Below, piece by piece: positions 7,785 through 16,171 of a DNA stretch of 32,016 bases. A model generated the notes under the pieces. It was not told the origin of the DNA. It did no database searches and saw only the letters and a list, made by a program, of their open reading frames with translations. The translations under genes were made by a program, and so were the position numbers. Position 1 is the first letter of the stretch; each line of letters opens with the position of its first letter. This stretch comes from Chloroflexota bacterium (lineage in GTDB: Bacteria; Chloroflexota; Anaerolineae; Anaerolineales; UBA11858), in contig JAUWCZ010000018.1 in assembly GCA_030609055.1 (NCBI GenBank), forward strand, positions 1-32,016. The letters run 5' to 3'.

Positions 7785-7814
7785 TTGACAGGTTCAGGTG
7801 GTTGGGTATACGAT
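7785..7814 (+). promoter_or_regulatory. Promoter of the isoaspartate methyltransferase gene
   Basis: A perfect -35 box TTGACA (7785-7790) and TACGAT (7809-7814) are 18 bases apart. Transcription would begin near 7821. This falls after the ORF-track start at 7802 and supports the ATG at 7856. Confidence 0.65.
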
Positions 7815-7855
7815 TAATACACCAATTATTCCGACCAATTCTAAAGAGGAAAGAA

Positions 7856-8638
7856 ATGAAATCACAGCGAGGTTTTCCTGGGTTCGGTTTTGTTCTGGTT
7901 TTGCTTATAACCCTAAATATCAGCTGCCAGCCTGCCGCAACAGATCAAGAGGCAATCCAAAATAAGGGAACAACACAGCCAGCGCCGTCATCCACACCTG
8001 ATATAGATCTAACCACTGAAGAGCGGGAAAAAATGGTTAGCAGCCAGATCAAAACCCGAGGAGTGAAGGATCCCCAGGTTTTAACAGCAATGGAAACCGT
8101 TCCCCGTCATGAATTTGTCCCTGATCAATACCTCTCCCAAGCCTATGAAGATCACCCTTTGCCTATTGGGTATGGACAAACCATCTCCCAACCCTTTATC
8201 GTCGCCTTGATGACCGAGGTTCTGCAGCTGGAAAAGGGAGATCGCGTCTTAGAAATCGGGACAGGCAGCGGATACCAGGCAGCTGTCCTGGCTGAAATGG
8301 AGACAAAGGTCTTCACAATCGAGATTATTCCAGAATTGGCAGGCAAGGCGGAACAGAGACTGGACAAGCTCGGTTATACAGACATTGAGGTTCGCTATGC
8401 CGATGGGTATTACGGCTGGGAAGAACATGCTCCGTTCGACGCGGTTATCGTTACAGCTGCCCCGGATCATTTGCCGCTACCGCTCATTCAGCAACTGGCT
8501 GAAGGCGGACGTTTGGTGATCCCGATCGGTCCTATAGGCGCAGTTCAGACACTCTGGTTGTTTGAAAAAATCGAGGGGGAATTACTTGCAAAGAATCTAG
8601 GTGCAGTTCAGTTTGTCCCCTTTACCGGGAATCATTAG
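7856..8638 (+). CDS. Protein-L-isoaspartate O-methyltransferase with N-terminal export signal or lipid anchor
   Basis: A 260-residue SAM-dependent methyltransferase that repairs isoaspartyl residues. The catalytic domain (about residues 55-260) shows QTISQPFIVALMTE, motif I VLEIGTGSGYQAAVLAE, the post-motif acidic TIEI, FDAVIVTAAPDHLP and GGRLVIPIG, all typical of PCMT. The ATG at 7856 has AGAGGA upstream. Its first 23 residues (MKSQRGFPGFGFVLVLLITLNISC) look like a signal peptide ending in Cys. The Ser-Cys pair suggests a lipoprotein, but the -3 residue is Asn, so the lipobox is imperfect. A Thr/Pro/Ser linker follows. Most PCMTs are cytosolic, so this placement is unusual. The stop codon overlaps the convergent neighbour's stop by 4 bases. 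Confidence 0.9.
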   Translation: MKSQRGFPGFGFVLVLLITLNISCQPAATDQEAIQNKGTTQPAPSSTPDIDLTTEEREKMVSSQIKTRGVKDPQVLTAMETVPRHEFVPDQYLSQAYEDHPLPIGYGQTISQPFIVALMTEVLQLEKGDRVLEIGTGSGYQAAVLAEMETKVFTIEIIPELAGKAEQRLDKLGYTDIEVRYADGYYGWEEHAPFDAVIVTAAPDHLPLPLIQQLAEGGRLVIPIGPIGAVQTLWLFEKIEGELLAKNLGAVQFVPFTGNH

Positions 8639-11058
8639 TCCCCCAGGGTTTCAAGGATAACCCAGGCACCAAGATAGAAACAACCACCCAGGATCAGAAC
8701 CAGTGGATATCCGGCTTGCAGCGATAGGATGGCTGTTCCAACTGATGCAACCACAGAAGCACTCCCATTAATTGCCCACGCCCAGGGAACCATATCTGGC
8801 AATGATTTTTTTATCCAGGAGATCCCCTGTGGGAAAAAGGTGCCCATACTGAAACCTAGGGGAGATAAACCCAAACAAACAACCAGGGATCGAATCCAGA
8901 AGGGACAGCTCAGTATCAGGTCCTTTTCTAGAGTGCAAAAAATAACAAATCCCCCCCCTAAAAGAAATAGTAATCGAAATATAAGAGTCCGATGACGCCA
9001 GGGTTGATTCACAACCATGCTTCCCAGACCCGAAGAAAGCAGCAAAACCCCAACTACAAGGGAGAAGGCAGCAATTGGCGTGCTTAAGAACAATGTCCAT
9101 TGGCTGATGAGGGGAATCTCAAGAAACATAAAACCAATCCCAATAAACCCGAAATAAAGCAGTATCCGGGTTTTTCCTGGAAGATCCTCACTCAACCAGC
9201 TCCTCCCCCGCAGGAACAGAGGGAGCAGGATCATCAGACAACTTAACAAGATCACCAGTGCTAAAAGGAAAAGCAGTAAGAAGAAACCACTGCCGCCAAA
9301 CGGCTGCCAGGTTTTACCTAAGGCATCTAAAATATAAGGAGCCTGGCTCCAGGTGAAAAAATGGAAGAAAAAGGGATGGTTATCTGAGGGAGGTGTGATG
9401 TTAAATGTGTAGGACGAATAATACTCCCTCCGGTTTGATCCCTGGAACAATTCCTTGACTGCTTGATGATAATCCGGCTCAGGCAGCTGATTCCATTGAT
9501 TAAGCTCATCCAATTCGAGATCTGGTGACCAGACCAGGTCAAAGCGGCAACGTTCTAAAAATGACCTGAGGGATTTTAACTCTGAATCACTCCATCCATC
9601 CGGCTTAATCACCACCGTGATGGTTTGGATTCCCCGGTAGATCACAAAAGTATCCGGGGGAAAACGAATCCCAAGATTCTCAAGGGATTCATAGCTTGTT
9701 GCAACCAATCGTATTCCTTCACTGGGTGGGTTTTGAAGCCACCGACTACTCACAAACACTCCCCCGGGATTTAAACTACCCAAAGCAGTTTGAATTCCTT
9801 CTTTTGTCAGGAAGTAGTTCTCTGAGATACTGTAGACTCCGGTTGCAACCGGTTGATAGGCATCGGTTAACGGGATAAAGACAACATCATAAGTATCTTT
9901 TGTCTGCTGAAGAAAAGCACGGGAATTCCCGATCTGCATATCTACTTGAGGGTGATCAAAAATTGTGAATTCAGGCGCTGTCCTGTGAACACCTTCCACA
10001 ATTAACCGGTTTTGAACCACAGCAGTAACTGATTCCGCATCACCTGCGATTGCTTGCAAAACACCCAATCCCGCACCAGGATTCAGGACAAGGACATCAG
10101 GATTAGTTTGGGTCGAAAAGACCCACCATTCTGGCAACCACTCCCCCACTGTAAAATCTCCTGGCGCTGTTAACGTAATCGGTTGGAGGGGACCAGCATC
10201 TATTGATAGTCCATATTGCCGGGGTGGTTCAGCAGGGTACATATAGCTTAAGCCTGGAACGCGGCGAGTTCCAGCATCCGCCATCACGTCTATCCGGGAT
10301 GTGGCATTCCATTTCGCAAATAACGATTTCGAACCCGGAAAACGGCGGGCATAAGCGAGTTCTTTATAAGGAGAAATTACAATGCCAAGCGGTGATTTTC
10401 CTTTGATATTTAGAACAGAGAGGCAAATCCAAGCTACCAGGCAAACTGTCAAAAACAAGCTGCTAATGATCTTCGGGGTTTGAGGTTTGGTTCGATCCGT
10501 TTTAATAAGCATCCAGCAACCAATACCCATCATCCCGCAAATAAGCATAACGCCAAGAATCCCTGATATTGCCAGAACAACAGGAGCCAGGATTACTCCC
10601 AATCCAGATCCAATTAGGTTTGCGCCATAGACAAGATTGTGTTTTTCATCGATGATCGCTAAAGCTGTACCCAAACCCAAGCCACTTACCAGGAAGGGAA
10701 GGGATAGAGAAAAATAATACAGGATAAAATAGAAAATTTGACGTCGTTCCCAGGCAATGCTATAGGAATCAAATGGAAGCCAGTTCACAACTGCGTACGC
10801 CACCCAGATACTGAGGACAAACCCGATCCCTACTCTTGAGAGGGTATTTTCCAGAGGCACGTTCTGTATCTGCGGGAAAATGGAGAGGAGAGTCCCACTG
10901 GCTCCAAATCCAAGCAACGCCAGGCTGACCACCAGGAATGCAAAATGATAAAACTGAGCTACTGCTAAAAATCTAGTAAGCACAGTTTCAAACATTAAGG
11001 TCCCTGACGAGAGCAAACCAATTACGAGGACAACCCGGGAAAATTGGTATGTTTTCAT
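8635..11058 (-). CDS. Polytopic membrane protein with a spermidine-synthase-like (Rossmann) domain
   Basis: An 807-residue protein. Its N-terminal half has about six to eight hydrophobic spans (from VVLVIGLLSSGTLMFETVLTRF through LFLTVCLVAWICLSVL). A soluble spermidine-synthase-like domain follows (about residues 300-570), then further spans (FFLLLFLLALVILLSCLMILLPL, FGFIGIGFMFLEI, and others). This architecture is common in Chloroflexota and other bacteria. The active site is degraded: LVLNPGAGLGVL replaces the Gly-rich GGGDG loop, VVQNR lacks the acidic residue after strand 2, and FIPLTDAYQP replaces the catalytic D-[ST]-[ST]-D-P. Polyamine synthesis is therefore unlikely. Neither possible start (TTG at 11112, ATG at 11058) has a clear SD; I chose the ATG just before the first span. 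Confidence 0.8.
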   Translation of the reverse strand: MKTYQFSRVVLVIGLLSSGTLMFETVLTRFLAVAQFYHFAFLVVSLALLGFGASGTLLSIFPQIQNVPLENTLSRVGIGFVLSIWVAYAVVNWLPFDSYSIAWERRQIFYFILYYFSLSLPFLVSGLGLGTALAIIDEKHNLVYGANLIGSGLGVILAPVVLAISGILGVMLICGMMGIGCWMLIKTDRTKPQTPKIISSLFLTVCLVAWICLSVLNIKGKSPLGIVISPYKELAYARRFPGSKSLFAKWNATSRIDVMADAGTRRVPGLSYMYPAEPPRQYGLSIDAGPLQPITLTAPGDFTVGEWLPEWWVFSTQTNPDVLVLNPGAGLGVLQAIAGDAESVTAVVQNRLIVEGVHRTAPEFTIFDHPQVDMQIGNSRAFLQQTKDTYDVVFIPLTDAYQPVATGVYSISENYFLTKEGIQTALGSLNPGGVFVSSRWLQNPPSEGIRLVATSYESLENLGIRFPPDTFVIYRGIQTITVVIKPDGWSDSELKSLRSFLERCRFDLVWSPDLELDELNQWNQLPEPDYHQAVKELFQGSNRREYYSSYTFNITPPSDNHPFFFHFFTWSQAPYILDALGKTWQPFGGSGFFLLLFLLALVILLSCLMILLPLFLRGRSWLSEDLPGKTRILLYFGFIGIGFMFLEIPLISQWTLFLSTPIAAFSLVVGVLLLSSGLGSMVVNQPWRHRTLIFRLLFLLGGGFVIFCTLEKDLILSCPFWIRSLVVCLGLSPLGFSMGTFFPQGISWIKKSLPDMVPWAWAINGSASVVASVGTAILSLQAGYPLVLILGGCFYLGAWVILETLGD

Positions 11059-11169
11059 AACAAAGCCGGTTGTTGATTTCGGGTTCGTTTTTACCTTACT
11101 GATACTATTCAAAGATTATTAACTATGAAACCTCAATGACTGAATAGTTACTGTCTGGATGAAACCTAC

Positions 11170-11337
11170 TCAACGTTTTTCAACCGCAACCGCACAGACT
11201 TTATAATCAGGAATCTTTGCCTGGGGATCCCTTGCATCCAGGGTTAAAATATTTGCCGCCTGGTTACAGATTATATCAACAGTGAAGGAACTGACCAATC
11301 TATCTACTTGTTCGGGAAAACCGTTCCGCTCTAAAGA
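11170..11337 (-). pseudogene. Decayed C-terminal fragment of a formate-dehydrogenase-like molybdopterin oxidoreductase
   Basis: The frame ends AANILTLDARDPQAKIPDYK then VCAVAVEKR and a stop. This matches the C-terminal end of the molybdopterin-dinucleotide-binding domain of formate dehydrogenase alpha subunits, which typically read ANxLTxxALDPxAKIPEYKxCAVxVE. Only about 29 residues are clear; the 20 or so before them are not recognisable. The ORF-track start lies inside a transcription terminator, no SD precedes it, and the rest of a protein of some 700-900 residues is absent. I therefore call it a gene remnant. It sits between the terminator of the S1-protein gene and the large membrane-protein gene. 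The homology is from remembered family sequences and is not yet searched. Confidence 0.65.
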
Positions 11338-11370
11338 AAAAAGGCTGCGTATTGTAACGCAGCCTTTTTT
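11335..11370 (-). terminator. Rho-independent terminator after the S1-domain protein gene
   Basis: GGCTGCGT and ACGCAGCC pair around a 6-base loop, flanked by A and T runs on both sides. On the minus strand TTTTTTCTTTAG follows the stem. It lies 25 bases after the stop of the S1-domain gene and could also work in the other direction. Confidence 0.9.
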
Positions 11371-11394
11371 ATTCAAACCTATATGAATTGCGTG

Positions 11395-12063
11395 TTAATT
11401 TTCCAGTTCTGAGAGGAGATCCGCCAATTGATTATCGCCATCACTTGCATCCATTGCCTTCCGGATAGCTGCCTCAAACGCGGTAGGAGTTTCTTCTCTA
11501 ATCTCGTCTTCGTCTTCTTCTATTACAAAGGTTTCCTGGGGCGATTCCTCAAGCGCTTTCATGCTCAACTTTATTTGTTTCTTGCGGTGATTGACCTTGA
11601 TGACTTTTACTTGCACTTCATCACCCTTCTGGACGATATCGGTTGGGGTACGGACGTATCCGTGCGCCATTTCACTGATATGAACCAGACCGGGTCTCTC
11701 GGCGTCAATATCCACAAATACCCCGTACTTTTCTATCCGAGTAACTTTCCCCACACACTCCATATCGGGTGTGAGCTCCCGCCAGTCCAACCCTACTGGT
11801 TCCAGCATGGTCAATTCGATCTTTTTATTCTCCGCGTCAATGCGTTGAATCCAGACTTCAATTTCCTGGCCTACCTGTAATACATCAGCAACGCGGGTCA
11901 CTGATCCTTTTTTAATCTTTGAGATATGGATTACACCAGGAACTTCGACACCAACATCAACAATCGCTCCAGCCAGGGAGGTTTTTAATACCTTTCCAGC
12001 AACCTTCATCTTAGGTTCTATGTCTTCAATTGTTTCTGGCGTCTTTAACTCATCATTCGCCAT
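11395..12063 (-). CDS. S1 RNA-binding domain protein (two S1 domains)
   Basis: A 222-residue cytoplasmic RNA-binding protein. The first S1 domain (residues 18-90) reads KVAGKVLKTSLAGAIVDVGVEVPGVIHISKI...IEVWIQRIDAENKKIELTM. The second (about 100-175) reads ECVGKVTRIEKYGVFVDIDAERPGLVHISEM...VQVKVIKVNHRKKQIKLSMK. An acidic tail rich in Glu/Asp follows (FVIEEDEDEIREETP). This is a short ribosomal-protein-S1-like protein; a full S1 would have four to six repeats, so a role in mRNA binding or translation is inferred only. The start MANDELKT has GGAGAG six bases upstream. The ORF-track start 12 codons earlier coincides with the predicted transcription start and is rejected. It has its own consensus promoter and terminator. 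Confidence 0.9.
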   Translation of the reverse strand: MANDELKTPETIEDIEPKMKVAGKVLKTSLAGAIVDVGVEVPGVIHISKIKKGSVTRVADVLQVGQEIEVWIQRIDAENKKIELTMLEPVGLDWRELTPDMECVGKVTRIEKYGVFVDIDAERPGLVHISEMAHGYVRTPTDIVQKGDEVQVKVIKVNHRKKQIKLSMKALEESPQETFVIEEDEDEIREETPTAFEAAIRKAMDASDGDNQLADLLSELEN

Positions 12064-12105
12064 TAAACACTCTCCAAAGTTCACTTCATTTTCCAACAAG
12101 CGTCA

Positions 12106-12136
12106 ATTATACCTTTGACACCTGGGATTGTCAAAG
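12106..12136 (-). promoter_or_regulatory. Perfect consensus sigma-A promoter with an overlapping operator-like inverted repeat
   Basis: On the minus strand TTGACA (12134-12129), a 17-base spacer and TATAAT (12111-12106) match the sigma-70/A consensus exactly. CTTTGACA and TGTCAAAG (arms at 12113-12120 and 12129-12136) form a perfect 8-bp inverted repeat with an 8-base centre, covering the -35 box and most of the spacer. A dimeric repressor bound there would block polymerase. Transcription would start near 12099, 36 bases before the S1-protein ATG. Confidence 0.8.
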
Positions 12137-12161
12137 AGCGGGGGAATTGATCTCGAGTAGT

Positions 12162-15100
12162 TTAATATGAGGTTAATCCTTCCAGGATGTTAAGCAAATT
12201 CTTCACCCACTGTCTGTTTTTTAGATCCAGCGGAATCCAAACTGAGGATTCACCAAATCGAACCCTGGTCTCAAATTCCCAAGGTTGCGGAAGGGGTTTT
12301 CCCTCCGGATATTGCAGATTGATTTGTCCACTTTGGACTGATATGCCCTCCAATCCAGCTTTTTCAGCAAGCAGTTTAATTTCGAGTTGAATAAGCAAGT
12401 TTTCTACCGTTTCCGGAATCGACCCAAACCGATCAGTGAATTCCTTTTTGAGTTGTTGGATCTCCTCCCTCTGAAGAATCGAAGCTGCCCGGCGGTACAA
12501 ACCCAACCGAACTGAACGGTCCGCTATATAATCCTCCGGGATCCCTACCGGCAATGGGAGGTCAATCTGCACCAGCGGGCGGAGGATTTGGAAGGGCAAC
12601 TCCTGATCGCCCATAGAGCCAGGTTTTTGTTTATTCATTCGTTTGACTGCATCCGCTAACAGCCGGGTATAAAGATGAAAACCAACCGCAGCAATGTAAC
12701 CATGCTGACGGGTACCAAGAATATCACCGGATCCCCGGATTTCAAGATCACGCATGGCAATGGAGTATCCGGCACCTAAAGCTGTATGCTCTAATATCGT
12801 TTCCAGGCGCTGGCGACCTTCCAGCGTAGGAGAATTTTGGCGCTGCTTAAAGAAATAGGCATAGGCACGTTGCGCCCCCCGACCAACCCGACCACGTAAC
12901 TGGTAGAGCTGTGCCAGTCCAAACATATCCGCCCGGTCTACAATCAGAGTATTGGCATTAGGTATATCCAAACCCGATTCGATAATCGATGTAGAGAGCA
13001 GTACATCAATCTTTCCTGCTGTAAATTCCCGCATTCGCTCAGCTAAGTCTTTTTCAGCCATTTGCCCGTGGGCAATACCAATCCTGGCTTCAGGTACCAA
13101 GTTTGCCAAATGGGATTTCATAGCTTTAATGGTTTTTACCCGGTTATGGACAAAAAACACCTGCCCTCCCCTCTCCAGCTCCCGCCAGATCGCTTTTTGG
13201 ATCAGCTCCGGATCATAGGGACTGACATGGGTAACAACCGGCAATCGCTCCTCCGGAGGTGTATTAATCCGGGAAATATCTCTCACTCCGGTTAAGGCCA
13301 TATACATGGTCCGCGGGATGGGTGTGGCTGTCAATGTCAGGACGTCGATGGCTGTCCTTATCGTCTTAATCTTTTCCTTATGGGAAACTCCAAAGCGCTG
13401 CTCTTCATCCACAATCATCAAACCCAGATCGTGAAAAACCACATCCTCTGAAAGCAGACGGTGGGTAGCAATCACAATATCCACCGATCCTTTGACCAAC
13501 CCGGTCAATATTACCTGCTGCTGTTTGGGGGTCCGGAAGCGGGATAACATCCGGATTTCAATTGGAAATCCACCCATACGCTCTAAAAAGGTATCATAAT
13601 GCTGCTGAGCCAGCACTGTGGTCGGGACAAGAATAGCAACTTGTTTTCCATCCATCACCGCTTTAAACGCAGCTCGGACGGCAATTTCAGTCTTTCCGTA
13701 ACCAACATCACCGCAAATCAACCGGTCCATTGGTTTCGGAATCTCCATATCCCGTTTCACCTGAGATAAAACCTGCAGCTGATCCTCAGTCTCAATATAG
13801 GGAAAACTGGCTTCCAACTCCTGCTGCCAGGCAGAGTCAGGACTGAAAGCATAGCCCTGAACGGTTTCCCTCCGGGCATAGAGCTGGAGTAAGTCCTCGG
13901 CAACTTTTACTACCTCTTCCTTGACCCGGGATTTTATTGACCCCCAGCGGTCGCTTCCCAGACGAGTAATTTTGGGATTTGTGTGATCTGGACCTACATA
14001 GCGTGTGAGCCGGTCTGCCTGAGGAGCCGGCACATACAATTGATCCCCATCGGCGTACTCTACAGCCAGGTATTCCCCTTCTGTGTCACCTAATTGGCGG
14101 TACACCAAGCCTGCAAATCTTCCGATCCCGTGATCTAAATGCACAACCCAATCCCCTTCATTAAAATCACTATAATCAAATTCAGGCGCTAAAGCTCGGT
14201 GGACAGGTCTCCTGCGGGGTTGAATCCGTCGCCAACCGAAGATTTCCCCATCGGAGAAAACATGGACCTCATTCCCTAATTCAGGCTTTAATATCCATCC
14301 ACCCTCGATGTTGCCCTTAAGAAACGCTGGTTTTTTTAGAAGATTTGTGCGCTCCTTCCAAATTTCCTGGAGTCGAGCCGCCTGGCGGGAAACAATCACC
14401 AGATCCCCTCCGGATCCAAGAATCCCGGCAATGTGGGAAACAAACGATTTCAACTCTCCCCCAAAGCGTTGATTAGGGGAAAACATGCCTGCTAATCCGG
14501 GTTCTAGCACGGACATCACCGGTCCAAGTGAGATCGGGTTACGCTGCTCAAGGGTAGCAACAAGGTCAACCCAGGACAGATAAGGCAATGGAAACCCTTC
14601 CGGAAGAACCCCTTCCTGTTCATATACCTTACGCAAGGATTCTGCCTGACCAGAGATCTCAAGACTTGTTTCCTGCAGGAGTTCCTCATCATCCAAAAAA
14701 ATAAGGGTCTCCTGCGGTATGTAATTCAGCAGAGTAGACACTTCCTGATGAAGTATAGGGATGTGGAATTCAGTAATTTCCCCTTGCCCCCTTGCCGAAG
14801 TATCAAGATGTGTTTCAGGCAATAAAAATTCCCTTGCCGGGGTAACTAACAAAGAATCAATAATTTCAATGGTCCTTTGATTTTCTGGCTCAAAACGCCG
14901 CAGCATTTCGATCTTGTCACCGAAGAATTCAATCCGGGTGGGAAATCGATCTCCGGGCGGCCAGATGTCGAGAATACCTCCCCGCCGAGCAAATTGACCC
15001 GGGGATGTAACTATGGCTGCAGTTTCATAGCCAATCTTGATCCATTCAGCTGCAAATGCTTGGGGAGCGTAAAGCTGGTCTACTCTGATTAACCGGGATG

Positions 15101-15539
15101 ATTTCAGGAATTCCCGCCGCGGTAAGGTTCTGGTCATTACTCCCCGGATCGGAGATACCAATAAGGGGGGAATTTCTAATGAACTCGATCCTGGCATTAA
15201 AGATAAAGACAGCTGGGCGAGTACTCTTAACCGTTCCCGTCTGGTTTTCCTACTCCAGGCGATTTTCTCATAATATAGTGGATCCGGCTCTGGAAACAAT
15301 TCCAAGTTCTGATCTGGCACCCAAAAATGCCATTCATCTTCCAGAACCAGGGCATGGTCAATCCTGTCTGTAATCAAGAGAATAGGGCGTTTCAGGGCAA
15401 TCCTTAAGGCGGCAAGAACTGGCAGCCGGACAGATCTTGGCAATCCTAGCGGGACGGGTTTATTACCCAACTCGATTTCGGCAACCAGCGCCTGAAATGC
15501 AGGTTGGTCATGAATTCTACTAAGAAGTTCTTGCTGCAT
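12162..15539 (-). CDS. mfd: Transcription-repair coupling factor
   Basis: A 1125-residue DNA translocase that removes RNA polymerase stalled at lesions and recruits UvrA. Order of domains: UvrB-like N-terminal module (FARRGGILDIWPPGDRFPTRIEFFGDKIEMLRRF near 180), CarD-like RNA-polymerase-interaction domain (GDWVVHLDHGIGRFAGL, about 458-530), superfamily-2 motor with Walker A GDVGYGKTE (about 609), DEEQ box (about 709), TLTATPIPRT and QLRGRVGRG, and the C-terminal TRCF domain. Length and motifs are complete. The ATG lies 13 bases after the pth stop and lacks an SD, so it is probably translated by coupling to pth. The ORF stops about 25 bases upstream of the S1 gene's promoter. Confidence 0.98.
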   Translation of the reverse strand: MQQELLSRIHDQPAFQALVAEIELGNKPVPLGLPRSVRLPVLAALRIALKRPILLITDRIDHALVLEDEWHFWVPDQNLELFPEPDPLYYEKIAWSRKTRRERLRVLAQLSLSLMPGSSSLEIPPLLVSPIRGVMTRTLPRREFLKSSRLIRVDQLYAPQAFAAEWIKIGYETAAIVTSPGQFARRGGILDIWPPGDRFPTRIEFFGDKIEMLRRFEPENQRTIEIIDSLLVTPAREFLLPETHLDTSARGQGEITEFHIPILHQEVSTLLNYIPQETLIFLDDEELLQETSLEISGQAESLRKVYEQEGVLPEGFPLPYLSWVDLVATLEQRNPISLGPVMSVLEPGLAGMFSPNQRFGGELKSFVSHIAGILGSGGDLVIVSRQAARLQEIWKERTNLLKKPAFLKGNIEGGWILKPELGNEVHVFSDGEIFGWRRIQPRRRPVHRALAPEFDYSDFNEGDWVVHLDHGIGRFAGLVYRQLGDTEGEYLAVEYADGDQLYVPAPQADRLTRYVGPDHTNPKITRLGSDRWGSIKSRVKEEVVKVAEDLLQLYARRETVQGYAFSPDSAWQQELEASFPYIETEDQLQVLSQVKRDMEIPKPMDRLICGDVGYGKTEIAVRAAFKAVMDGKQVAILVPTTVLAQQHYDTFLERMGGFPIEIRMLSRFRTPKQQQVILTGLVKGSVDIVIATHRLLSEDVVFHDLGLMIVDEEQRFGVSHKEKIKTIRTAIDVLTLTATPIPRTMYMALTGVRDISRINTPPEERLPVVTHVSPYDPELIQKAIWRELERGGQVFFVHNRVKTIKAMKSHLANLVPEARIGIAHGQMAEKDLAERMREFTAGKIDVLLSTSIIESGLDIPNANTLIVDRADMFGLAQLYQLRGRVGRGAQRAYAYFFKQRQNSPTLEGRQRLETILEHTALGAGYSIAMRDLEIRGSGDILGTRQHGYIAAVGFHLYTRLLADAVKRMNKQKPGSMGDQELPFQILRPLVQIDLPLPVGIPEDYIADRSVRLGLYRRAASILQREEIQQLKKEFTDRFGSIPETVENLLIQLEIKLLAEKAGLEGISVQSGQINLQYPEGKPLPQPWEFETRVRFGESSVWIPLDLKNRQWVKNLLNILEGLTSY

Positions 15540-15552
15540 AGGAGTTATATAC

Positions 15553-16140
15553 CTAGGGTGGACTCTGATTAAAAGTCGTCATGGCTTGATTGAGACCCAG
15601 CTCCACAAATGTGAGAATTGCATCGGAGGCCTGGTTAAGAATAAACGGGAGGTTTTCCGCTTCCTGATCAGAGAAATCCAGCAAAACATAAGAACTGACT
15701 GACATTCGACCAGGCGGACGGTTGATTCCAATTCGCAGGCGGGGAAACTGCTTGGTCCCCAATTCCTGAATTATTGATCGAACCCCTTTTTGCCCCGCAT
15801 CACCACCATTTGGCCGCATCCTCAAAGTTTGGAATGGTAAATCCACATCATCATAAACAACCAGCAGGTTTTCCAGGGGAAGTTTATAAAAACGGACAAA
15901 GGAGGAAACAACTTTTCCAGATAAATTCATATAGGTCTGCGGTTTGATGAGGATCAGTCTATGGGGTTTGTATTTCACCGCAGTCACTAGTGCGTTCATT
16001 CTCATTCTAGAGAAGGAGGTTTCAAATCTTTCGGCCAGTTGATCGAGGACCAAAAACCCAATATTATGCCTATTATTACGGTATTCACGGCCTGGATTTC
16101 CCAATCCGACGACTAAAAATGGTTTTTGTCTTCCAAGCAT
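15553..16140 (-). CDS. pth: Peptidyl-tRNA hydrolase
   Basis: A 195-residue cytoplasmic enzyme that releases peptides from peptidyl-tRNA that has dropped off ribosomes. It starts MLGRQKPFLVVGLGNPGREY; the catalytic His is in NRHNIGF. Further family residues are PQTYMNLSGKVV (substrate Asn), VVYDDVDLPFQTLRMRPNGGDAGQKGVRSI and the conserved FPRLRIGINRPPG. Length matches the family. mfd follows after 13 bases and a membrane-anchored protein gene ends 31 bases upstream, so the three form one transcription unit. Confidence 0.98.
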   Translation of the reverse strand: MLGRQKPFLVVGLGNPGREYRNNRHNIGFLVLDQLAERFETSFSRMRMNALVTAVKYKPHRLILIKPQTYMNLSGKVVSSFVRFYKLPLENLLVVYDDVDLPFQTLRMRPNGGDAGQKGVRSIIQELGTKQFPRLRIGINRPPGRMSVSSYVLLDFSDQEAENLPFILNQASDAILTFVELGLNQAMTTFNQSPP

Positions 16141-16171
16141 TGTCTGATTTATCCCCTAAATCGCTTAAGGA

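Noticed and set aside
8635-11112. Spermidine synthase as a functional call
   Set aside because: The catalytic and substrate-binding residues are changed, so only the fold is claimed.
11338-11376. N-terminal part of the 11170-11376 ORF (MNKKGCVTIRSLF)
   Set aside because: It is the terminator hairpin of the S1-protein gene read as protein; only the later part resembles a protein family.
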